Source: Acestrorhynchus altus
Lineage: Eukaryota; Chordata; Actinopteri; Characiformes; Acestrorhynchidae
DNA length: 64,000 bases
NCBI GenBank assembly: GCA_034509495.1
Contig: CM067523.1
Coordinates: forward strand, 21,393,033-21,457,032
Direction of reading: 5' to 3'
Shown here: positions 13,401 through 25,400 of the stretch, one piece after another
Numbering within the stretch: position 1 is the first letter of the stretch
Layout: the number at the start of each line of letters is the position of its first letter
Position numbers and translations under genes: made by a program
The notes under the pieces: model-generated
Seen by the model: only the letters and a program-made list of their open reading frames with translations
What the model was told of the DNA's origin: nothing
Databases searched by the model: none

Positions 13401-16400
13401 AAATTAAGACTTTCTAAGCATTCTGTTCTGCACAGATCAGCCATAACATTGAAACCACCTGTCTAATGCGGTGTAGGTGCCCCTTGCACCTTCAGTGAGG
13501 TCTGACCTGTTGAGGTATGGACTCTACAAGATGTTTAAAGGTGTCCTGTGGTCCAACAGTCATCCATTGACTGGATGACCTTCCTTGAATCACTTTTGGT
13601 AGGTGATGTCCTCTGTGTGGTGGAGTGATGGGGAACTGTGAGACGACCCCTCCCTCTGTGCTGCATTACACCTGCGGCCGATGAGGACAACAAGCCCCAG
13701 GGGGGATATATAGCTGAGGAGGGCTTAGAAAACAGGCTCTTTGCAAATGAACAGTGAGAGTCAGTGAGACATGGGGTCTAGAAAGACCCTTCTAAGGACT
13801 GGCAAGCTTTACTCACTGTCACCTGTGTGTGTCTCTGTCTTTATACTCTGTGCTGGGTTGCCGTGGCCACTCACCCTTTGTCCAGTTTTGCCCCTAGCTG
13901 TCTAGCTCCTTGACCGATGTCATCCTTAACACAATTAGTTCAAATCATCATCTAATAATCACCGACAGAGATAGCAAACAATGTCCAAAACAAGGGGTCC
14001 TCGGGACTGATTGGTCACCCTTCAGTGAAACCAAAGCTTCTCCTCCTTGTTCTTAGTGTCCTTCCCAGTGCCAGCAGCTGTGTGTCTGGGATGTACGCCA
14101 GTGCATTCTGAAAGTGGTCCACTGTGCCGAATGATAGGCTTTCATTCACAAGATCCTGTGTCAGAAGGAAGGCGTCTATGAGACTGAAAGTCTGGCACAC
14201 ATACAGAGCTTCTTCACATACAGGCCGGACCTGGCACTGCCCTCGCTGAGGGGGCATCAGTAATTGGGCTAAAGATCACATTAGCTGTGAGAGGTCCAGG
14301 GCTTTTGAAAAAGAGCGGTCAAAAAAGTTGTACAGTCATCCTCAATAAATGATTTAAAATTGAAGGACGTGTGGGATTGCAGTGCTGTTGGGAAGGAAGA
14401 TGAAGGTGATCAGGATCAATATCTGATCTGATCAATATTTATTGATCTACTCATACAGAAGTGGTGTCTCTCAGGACGGCGTCGGCTTTAACGCAACACT
14501 CCAGACGTCTCTGCATGGAGGTGTAGAGGTTCCTAGTGGTCTCCTGTGACGATCCATCTCATGCAGCTTGAATGTTCTCCGTCAGTTCTGCAGATGGTGT
14601 TTTAGGGGTGGAGTGTTGATAGAGCGTCCAATAGCATCCCACACATTTTCAATCAGGAACAGGTCTGGAGATGAGACCGACCACGGCGTAGTATCTGTGT
14701 CTTCAAGACGAGATCTTGAGAGGGCAGCAGTGTGTGGACGAGCGTCGTCCTGTTGGAATAGAGCACCGGAGTGTGTGTTCAGAAAAGTTAGAACCACTGG
14801 TTGCAGAACCTCATTAACGTAAAGTTGGGCATCTAAGTGTTTGTAATCGAGAAGAAAGGTGATCTGGCATCAAACGAAATATTGGATTTGGTTTAAATCC
14901 ATTGCATTTGTTCTGCCTTAGAGGCAGAAGTGCCTTGAGAACCGGTTTGAGTAAAGGATTTGCACATGTGCAGGAATCAATGGTGTGGTTGTATTAACTG
15001 TACGCACCGCTACAGGTCAACGAGTGAGGTGTAGTTTCAGCACTCTGTCAAATTAGCTGATTAGCACTTTCCTGTGTAAACACACACACACTCCGTTCTC
15101 ATCTACAGATACTATATACAACCTTCTCCTTCTTCTGCTCCGACTCGGTCTCTCTGTGGGCTTTTTCACTGTTTGTCTTGTTTGAGGTTTATAATCCACG
15201 ACTGACCGCATGTGTTTCCTATTAAGGTCATGCAGGGTGACCCAGTGAACCAAGGGGTCTTTGGTCAGCCTTAGTGTAAAGTACTGAGCTTCTTCAAGGA
15301 CTGCTTCACCAAATTGACAAACCTAGTTGATTGGCTGAGAGATATTTGATGTCTGATTCTGTCACATCTTAACATTATGACCACCTCCTTCTACCCTCAC
15401 TGTCCATCCTATCAGCTGCTCTGACCACACAGGAGCTCTTTGTGGTTCTATAATTCCCGACTGTAGTTCATCTGTTTCTCTGCAGACTTTATTCTCCTCC
15501 TTTCACCCTGATCTTCAATGATCAGGACCCCACAGGACCACCACATTGATGAATGACTAAAGGACCAAAAGACTCAATACTGGTCAATGCTGGACAAACA
15601 CAGGATTGGGATATTATTATGACCCAGCGATTATGGCCACGCATTTAAATGTAATGCTGTATATATGTCTAAACTAAACCTCAGGTTATGTTTTGATTAC
15701 AGGTCTGCACTGCAACACCAGAGCAACCACCTAGGAACTCAACTGCTGGGCATATATACACTACTGGTCAAACGTGTTGGAACATCCCAAGTTTTTTACA
15801 GTATTTATTTATATTTAAGCACTTAAAACCCAGTGATTAACGTACGGTAAGCTGTGCATTAAACTGAAAGACCTACTGAGGAGAAAAAAATTAACAAAAA
15901 CTAGAAGCTAAAGAAATTTGTACATTTATTTGGCCTTTTTTGGGGACAGGTCAACGGTTTACAACCTAGAGAAATTCCTAACAAAGCCAGAAACAGGACG
16001 AGGTCTGATACTCCAATTCACAACTGCATCAGAAGACCAGTTTCTGATGGTCAACCGTTGTGTGATTGGGAGCCCCAGGTATGACAGTAAGAAGGTCATT
16101 TCTAAGATGGCAAATGAAGAGAAGCAGACGTGACTGGGCCATGCAGAAGTACCAGTAAAGAAAGGAAATCACTGGGGTGTTCTGACCAGTAGTGTGTGTG
16201 GTTTACGTATTAGAACACCCCAAATAACCCAGCATATTTAAGTTTGAATAGAAATAAAATGTTCTTCCTGCAACCAGCTGAAGGAACATAGGACAGGTAC
16301 TTACTATAAATATCAGAGCTTAACAATTCCCACCAGACCAAGAGAGAAGCAACCCTCCCCCTCCACCTTTACTACAACTGTTCAAACAATGCTGCTGGTC

Positions 16401-19400
16401 ATGGGGTCAAACCACAGGCAGCAGAATGTCTGAGGAACAGGCTCCCTTAAGTACTTCAGCTGAGGAAAGTGAGCAAGTGTTGGCCATTACCGGGCCTGAA
16501 GACGGCATGGTTAATTGATAAGACTGCAAAGTAACTAAACTCTATACTGTTAACATCATCAGTGGACCTCCAGTGGAGAGCCACCCAGAGAGTCTCGGGG
16601 GTGGTGTCTGTTCTTCAAGCATGGCCATTATCTCTACACTCTCAGCTTGTCTGCTTTAACACACTTTGGGTCAATTAAGCTTTGATATTAATGAGCGAAA
16701 CTAGTGTCACAGAATAGTGTCACGTTATCAAATGACCTCTTAGAACCTGGCTTCATAACTCATCAGATCTGAGTAACATACAGACATGATATCGTAACAA
16801 AGTCCAAGACTGAACCTATATAACCGTCTTCTTCTCTGTGTGATGTTGGACATATTCGGAAATTAGAATTAAATCCCAGTTTAAATACCAAAGGAGCTTC
16901 CAGTGCATGTTTACTGCTCTGTCCACGTGAACACGATCAACCTGCATACAGACTCGGACTGATCAGAGAGAGGGGGCGGGGCTGATCCTCAACCTGCATA
17001 CAGACTCTGACTGATCAGAGAGAGGGGGCGGGGCTGATGCTCAACCTGCATACAGACTCTGACTGATCAGAGAGAGGGGGCGGGGCTGATGATCAACCTG
17101 CATACAGACTCTGACTGATCAGAGAGAGGGGGCGGGGCTGATGATCAACCTGCATACAGACTCTGACTGATCAGAGAGAGAACAAAGAGAAGGGAGGGGC
17201 TGTTTGTTCTCTGTCTTTGCTCATGCAGTGTTCAAATTTCAGAATAAAAGTCCTGAGAAGGGATGATACTGATACACACATAAATAATACAAATAATAAA
17301 GGACATTCATTTTATTTCAACCACTGTCAAGTACTTCGAAGAACTTATTATTATAAATATGCTTGACAATTTAATCCTTTTTCAACTCAAATACACTCTG
17401 GATTATTAATTTCCAACAGGATTTCTGAGATGTAACGCGTTTTTTGTTCTTATATGCAAAAAGAAAACACAAACAATTGTAGCTACAACTAAAGTTTTGG
17501 GTCAAAACATTAAAATTTCGCCTCAAATGAAGACACATTTCAGTTTGATCAATATTTATTGATCTACTCATACAGAAGTGGTGTCTCTCAGTACGGCGTC
17601 GGGTTTAACGCAACACGCCAGACGTCTCTGTATGGAGGTGTAGAGGTTCCTGATGGTGTCCTGTGATGATCCATCCCATGCAGCTTGAATATTTGGATGA
17701 ACTGGAGACGGTTCTGCTGCTGTTGGAGCAGCTCCTGAGCTGAGTTTGAAGTCTGTGGTTGTAGCAGTTTGGAGGAATGCAGGCCAGGCTAAGATTAGGC
17801 TGCTCTAACTCAGCCTGCGAGTGTCTGACATGACTGCCATTCTGCAGCGGCTGCTCTCCCGCATGCCATAGTGCCAGCAGGCCCCTCCAACACCACCAGC
17901 TACAAACAAATCAATCAGCCAGAGCAGACACACGTGTTACATGTGCCTTTTTGGAAGGAACTGAATTAGGTCAGAGTGCTTCATATAATATAAACACTGT
18001 GTCCACTCACTGTCCACTCTATGAGACGCTCCTACCGAGTGTCTCCACCTTGTAGATGTAAAGCCAGAGACAGAAGCTCATCTGTTTCTGCACAGTTTGT
18101 GTTGGTCTTCCTCTAGTCCTTCATCAGTGCTCACAGGACGCTGCCCACAGGACGCTGTCAGCTGGACATTTCTGGTTGGTGGACTGTTCTCGGTCCAGCA
18201 GTGACACTGAGGGGTTTAAAAAACTCCAGCAGCACTGCTGTGTCTGATCCACTCGTACCAGCGCAACACACACTAACACACCACCACCACGTCGTGCTTT
18301 ATGGTGGTCCTGTGGGGCGAGGTTGCCTTTCCAGCCAGGTGAAGACGACATGTCCTGCGCAAGAGTGCGAGTGTGTTTGCGGGAGAGTGTTCGGTTCTTG
18401 TGTGTAGTAGAGTCAGAGCTTGACCTGTGGCCTCCGTCAGGTGCAGCGTGAGACAGAACCGAGCGTGTGTGGCAGGCCGTGGGCGGCGAAAGCAGAGCTC
18501 ATTCCTCCAGGAGACAGCTGTGCCAAGTGTGCCGAGTGTGCACATGTGTGTGTGAGAGCGTGTGTGTGTGAAAGCGTGTGTGGGTGGCTGGCAGGAAATG
18601 TATGTGACTGCTCCGATACTGCAGTTACTGAAGACAGCTGCAGATTACTGTTTGCATTCAGGACAATACAGCACTGTAGTGTCTAAAGGGAACCGTATTC
18701 ATCATATCCGAATGTCATGTTCCAGCAACGTTACTGCTGTGAAATGAGGTAAGAATGAGCAAAAGGTTTCATCTGTGGGTCCCTTCACAGTCGTTTCATA
18801 GTTCAATGCATCGTGTCCAGTGTTCAGATTGAACTGTATGGGCTGACGGCCAGACTCCTGGACTACACAGCAGGTTCATGACTAGGTCTAATCACTCTCT
18901 GGGAAAAGGGCCCCATGTGCATACAAGCAGTTCTGGGTTTGGACATATGGTTCTGGGATAAACGTTCTCTAGACCTTGTCTAGAAAAGTGATCTTCAGCC
19001 ATCCTCCTGGAAAGCTACCTTCCTGCCGGTTTCAGCTACAGCCTTCATCTAACACCCCAAGAACTTCTGAAGGAGGGAATTGGTTGGATCAGGTAGAGAT
19101 GATCAGGGTTGGAGTCAAACATTTCCATCGCAAAAGGTTCCATACTAAAGGTCTCCAGAGGCAGGGTTGGTGGAATGATGGAATGGCGAAAAGGTTTTAT
19201 ACCAGAGGTCTCCAGGAGCAGGGTTGGAGACCACTGGTTTATTTCTGTCATGGGGAAAGGTTCTCGATACTAGTGGTCTCCAAACACTGGTATAGAACTT
19301 TGGCTTCATGAGCTTCATGGGGTTAAGTGAACTTCACAGGGTTGGTTCCAAACATTTCAATGTGATGGAATGGTTCTATAACAGAGGCCTCCAGGTGCAG

Positions 19401-22400
19401 GGTTGGTGGAACAATTGAATGATGGAAAGATTTTATACCAGTGGTCTGCAGTAGCAGGTTTGGAGACCATTGATACAGAACTTGTCCATCACATGGAGGC
19501 TTCTTTAAAACACTGAATCAAAACCATTCCTTCATGGGAAAAGTTCTCTATATTAGTGGTCTCCAACCCTGCTCCAGGAGAACCACGTTCCTGGTTTCAG
19601 CTTCAGCCAATTCTTAAACACCAATTAACAAATCAATAATCTGAGGGTGGTAATTGATTAGATTAGGTAGAGTGGATTAGGGTTGGATTCAAACATTTCC
19701 ACTTGACAGAAAGGCCCCAGAGATCTCCAGGAGCAGGGTTGGTTCCATCATTTGGAACGGTTCTCTATACTAGTGGTCTCCAACCATGCACATGGAGACC
19801 ACTGCTGGACTTTTCCTACATGTGGAGGTTAAGTGTGCTGTAAACAAACCTGTATTGAGACCAAAGCTTTGATCTATTTACTTAAAAACATGTATTCACT
19901 GCAGGTGCTGAGCAACCCCCAACCACGACACGATGACCTAAACCCAGCAGTGCTGTATCCATGGCGACCCAAAAGTCCAGGTTTGGGGAGAATTAAGAGG
20001 GACTGGATTATACCCCCCATCCGGGTCTCGGAAAACAGCAAACAGGTTCCCGAGTACCTGGTTCAGGTAAGTAGAGAATAATGGACGAGCTGAAGGAAAA
20101 ATATCTATGATAACTAAATACGGATTTGAATTCATAACCAATTCATCATTTGTGCTGGACATTGAGCTGGAATTTGGCCTATCTGGCACCTTCTCACACG
20201 GTCCTAATGAGCTGCTCCCCATGTGTCCCTAACACTTCCCGTTCTTCTTCTGTCAGATCAAATCAGACAAGATTTTCACTGGAGAAGTGATCTACAAGCT
20301 GGAGGGTCCCGGGGTGGACCAGGAGCCCAAAGACGTCTTCGAAATTGATGATAAAACAGGATGGATCATGAGCAAGATGCCCCTGGACAGAGAGAAATAC
20401 AAGAGCTTCACGGTAAATCGAGGGCCGTCGATAGCAAGCTGCTCTTCTAAGCTCCTCGCTGACCTCTTGTAGGAGCCTGTGTAATTCAGCAGCAGTCTGT
20501 GTCCAGCTGTTTCAGGCTTTGAGGGTTCAGTGTTTTCGATGAGAATAACATCCAGCGCTGGATGGTTCTGTGAAGAACTGACACACGTTCAGGTTGACAA
20601 ATCAAATCCAGAGTTACAACAATGAGCTCCTCAGGGGTTCTTTAGAGGTTCCACGTCAATGGTTCTATATACACTGATCAAATATAACACTCTGTGTCTA
20701 ATAGAGTGGACAGTGAGTGGACACAGTGTTTAAACACTCCAGCAGCACTGCTGTGTCTGAACCACTCGTACCAGCGCAACACACACTAACACACCACCAC
20801 CACGTCAGTGTCAATTATATATAACATATTGATTCAATGCAGTTATATAGTTCTCAGAAATGTGTTTGTAATCAATCTAACCCGTGTGTCCTCAGCTCAA
20901 AGCCTTCGCCCTTTCCCCCAGTGGACAGCGTTTGGAGAACCCCACCACCATCGAGATTTATGTCCTGGATCAGAATGACAACAGACCAAGCTTTATCCAG
21001 TCGGAGTTTATCGGTACTGTGCCGGAGTTCTCCATCCCAGGTACAAGCACACTAGAACACTAACAGGACAGTTATACGAGCACCACTCTTCGATATAGAC
21101 CCATTTAGCCCATCCACACACAGTCATACACACACATTCACACTAGTGAATTCACACCTCTGGGGGCAGTGAGCACACATGCCCGTCGCAGCCCTACCCA
21201 TGGCACAATTACGTGCCTCAGTCAAGGGCACTTAATGACCGTGTCAGCAGTAGATGCAATTCAATCATGCCAGTTCAGGGAATCGAACCACCCCTTGGAC
21301 ACCCCTTTAATGTCTCATATTGTGTTTTCAGGTACTTCAGTGCTGACCGTGTCTGCGGTAGATGCTGATGACCCCGAGACAGACAACGCCCTGTTAAGCT
21401 ACTCGATCGTAGCTCAGGAGAGCTTTCCTCCCTTCAGCATCAACAAGACCATGTTCGGCATCAATAACGAAACCGGGGTCATCTACACTCGAGACGTGGG
21501 GCTGGACAGAGATGTGAGTTCAGTCTGAAAACCTACAGGTTAAAGTCAGTAAGACAGTCTTCTAATCTGTCGCTTACAGGCTGATTTAATGATTTGAATG
21601 GGATAAAAACCTATTTGCTTTATTTTCATTCAGTGAGGAACAAAAGTCCTTTTTTCATTGAACACAAATAATTATGACAATCCAACTCATATGTAGGAGC
21701 AGCTATGAGCTGCAAAACACTCCTTGTACCCATAACCTTCTTTCTGAGAATCAGCTGCTGCTGTTTCACAACCAACAAAGTGCACTACATAGGAGTGAGG
21801 GAGTGATTTGAGAACACACTTCTACACCCAGCTCGGTGCACATTACCTGGACCGTCTGAACTGTTTCTGAACACTGTGTCGTTCAGTCAGTCAGTAATCG
21901 AAAATGCCTCTTATAGGCCAGCCCAGTAGGTAGTGTGGCAAAAACCGAATCGTTGGTTTCAGTATCGTCCAGTAATGTCTGACATGCCTGCCTTTACATT
22001 TTGTGCTCCGTCAGGTGGTCCAGTCCTTCCGTCTGACCTTGCAGGTGGCTGATATGGCCGGTTTAGGCCTCAGTAGCACCGGGCGTGCCGTCATCCACGT
22101 CACAGACATCAACAATCACAACCCTCAGTTCAACCCTCAAACGGTATCTACACTACCTTCCTGCTGTTACACACCCAGCTGAGAACGCCAGATTAAAGAC
22201 AGTAACACAGATCCTACATTCCCTCTGTTACAGTACAAAATGTTAGCGATGGAGAACAAGGTGGGAGAGGACTTGGGTAGAGTGAACGCTACAGATAAAG
22301 ACCAGAGGAACGGGGAGAACTGGAGGATTGTTTACTCCATCATAGGAGGAGATCCAAAAAGGAACTTCGCCATCCGGACAGACCGAGTCACCAACCAGGG

Positions 22401-25400
22401 AATCATCTCTGTAGTGAAGGTGAGTAAACCGTCCTGTCGACAGCAGTTATGGTATTTGGATGATACAAATCATGGACGTAGAAATAATATATAGGGTACA
22501 CCCATCAACCATAACATTATGACCACATAACAGCTGCTCTGTGGTGGTCCTGTGGGGTCCTGACCATTGAAGATCAGGGTGAAAGGAGGCATATAGGTAC
22601 ACCACTTACATAAAGATCAGTCCCAGTTCCCGGCGCTAACAAAAGGAGAGGGGGAACCTGGACAGAACCCTCTACAGTATATTCTCCATCGATCTGAAGA
22701 ATCCATACACAATGTAAGGAACCCCTTATTCACAAAAAGGGTTCTTGGAGTGTTCATGGTTCTATATAGAACCATTTGAAGTGAACCCTTGAAGTGTAAG
22801 TAAATCATACCGCGCAGTGAAGTAGTCTACAATGGCTTGTTGTGTCCATCTGCTGACCACTTGTAGAACTGCATGCTGACAGTGTTGGTGACCGGTGGAA
22901 TGTCCAATATGCTTTACATATCAGTGTGAACTCCTATTCCTATGATCTCCTTCTCTTGCAGCCTCTGGATTATGAGTCTCAGGCTGAGTACCAGCTCACT
23001 GTGACAGCGAAGAATGAAGTCCCTCTCAGTATTAAAGCTCCTTATGAACAGACCAGCACTGCCACCGTCACCGTCCGTGTTCAGAATGAAAACGAGGCCC
23101 CACGTTTCTATACAAACCCCATAGAGGTGACTGTCCCAGAATCCACTGAACCGGGGACTGTCCTCGCCTCAAATATCGCCCATGATCCTGACAATGGCAA
23201 ACTCAAGTAAGTCTACCTTCAGTTCAGTTCCTCTGACCATATAGGAGCACTTTGTAGTTCTATAATTACAGTTAGAGTGGACAGTGAGTGGACACTGCTG
23301 TCTCTGATCCATTCATACCAGCCCATCACACACTGACACACCACCACCATGTCAGTGTGACTGCAGTGCTGAGAATGACCCACCACCCACATCATATCTG
23401 CTCTGTGGTGGTCCTGTGGGGTCCAGATCATTGAAGATCAGGGTGAAAGGAGGAGAATAAAGTCTGCAGAGAAACAGATGAACTACAGTCTGGAATTATA
23501 GAACCACAAAGAGCTCCTGTGTGATCAGAGGAGCTGATAGAGTGGACAGTGAGAGTTGATTGGTGTATGATTGGTCATAAGTACTGTAAAGGCCTCCTTA
23601 AAGAATTCATATATTTGTATTTCAGGTTTGAATTTAGTCACGATCCTGAAAGGTGGCTCACAATCAACCATGACACTGGAGAGATCACAGTCAGAAAACA
23701 CTTTAACATCCGCTCACCTTACGTAAAGAACAACAAATACACAGCGGTGGTGAAGGTCTCTGACCCGGGTGAGTGTCTGGATTTAATTCAATCTCTGTGA
23801 CCCTGTGACTCTACTCACATGTGTTTTCATTTGAGATGTAAAAATGTTTGTATGAATTTGACCATGTTTAGATCAAACATTGTGCTTACATTTATATTTA
23901 CATTGATTTTTGTTTAGGTTTTTTTTGCTTACAAGGACTAAAAAACACTTTATATCTCAAAAGTCCTGTTGCAAATTCATCACCAGAGTGTTTTTGACCT
24001 GAAAATGCATTAATGTTGATGAATTATTTGTAATGATTAAGTTAGATATTCTCCATTCTGAGGACTTTTATTCTGAAACACTGTGAGCAAAGAAAGAGAG
24101 CAAACTGCCCCTCCCTTCTGAATCTCCTTATAACCCAATTACTAACATCATCAGCCCCGCCCCCTCTCTCTGATCAGTCAGAGTCTGTATGCAGGTTGAG
24201 CATCAGCCCCGCCCCCTCTCTCTGATCAGTCAGAGTCTGTATGCAGGTTGATCATCAGCCCTGCCCCCTCTCTCTGATCAGTCACAGTCTGTATGCAGGT
24301 TGATCATCAGCCCCGCCCCCTCTCTCTGATCAGTCAGAGTCTGTATGCAGGTTGATCATCAGCCCCGCCCCCTCTCTCTGATCAGTTAGAGTCTGTATGC
24401 AGGTTGAGCATCAGCCCCGCCCCCTCTCTCTGATCAGTCAGAGTCTGTATGCAGGTTGAGCATCAGCCCCGCCCCCTCTCTCTGATCAGTCAGAGTCTGT
24501 ATGCAGGTTGAGCATGTACACATGCAGAGTTACTCTAGGCTTCATATTTTTCAATGACCTTCAGAACTCTGACTGGTCAGTGTCTGACTGCCCATAACAT
24601 ATTACTTTGTGACCCTTCCTCTCAGATGCTGCTGGTATTTCAGCCACGGCTTTACTGGAGATCACTCTGTGGGAGACGAATGATTTCCCACCTGTTCTGG
24701 TTCCCCTGAGTGGCACCGTGTGTAGCAACAGAGAGCCAGGCCAGCTGGGCCTGTTGCTGACCGCTGTGGACGAGGACCTCTCACCTCACGCTGACCCCTT
24801 CAGCTTTGAAATGGCTGATACAGACATGGCCGTCAACTGGACCGTCATACCACTCAACGGTAAAGTAAATGAAGGGTCAGGTTTATATAAACAGCAGCTC
24901 TCTGTGCTTTATCTCATTTACACTTTCCATGAAATTCCACCTGTTTTCAGAGACCCATGCTATGCTGCAGCCTCTGATTGACATCAGCTGGGGTGAGTTC
25001 TCCATCCCCATCACCGTGTCGGACTCGGGTGCTCCTGCCCGCTCCTCCAACGCTCTGGTCAATGTAACAGTGTGCCCATGTGACAGGGCTGGACAGTGCA
25101 TGACCTACGCAGCCGCAGCCATTTTCAGATCAAACGTGGGCATCAGCTTCATCGCCCTTATCATCATCATGGCCAGCGTTGCTCTGCTGTTGAGTAAGTC
25201 TACTGAGGCTTTCTTGTATATCAGCCATAACATCACGACCACCTCCTCATCCTATCAGCTCCTCTGACCACACAGGAGCTCTTTGTGGTTCTATAATTCA
25301 GACTGTAGTTCATCTGTTTCTCTGCAGACTTTATTCTCCTCCTTTCACCCTGATCTTCAATGATCAGGACCCCACAGGACCACCACAGAGCAGATATTAT

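Larger units (their letters stand above)
8937..19904 (+). other. cdh15 intron 1 (11 kb)
   Basis: Runs from donor GTAAGC after codon 20 to acceptor TTCACTGCAG. It carries most of the gene's transposon load (Tc1/mariner relics, foldback MITE, SINE tail, 52-bp repeat, hAT-like MITEs listed separately). Stretches 9,150-12,130 and 12,730-13,430 show no gene or clear repeat beyond a TTG run near 10,160-10,190 and an ATT run at 10,437-10,456. Long cadherin first introns often hold enhancers, but I see no site I would name. Confidence 0.85.

Noticed and set aside
16936..17181. CRISPR-like regular repeats (also at 24.15 and 53.5 kb)
   Set aside because: The DNA is vertebrate, the arrays are head-to-tail minisatellites without unique spacers, and no cas genes exist.
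21279..21289. Possible tRNA genes at B-box matches (also 30,151; 39,262; 45,827)
   Set aside because: Only a B box is present, without cloverleaf stems; the downstream sequence shows they are SINEs.
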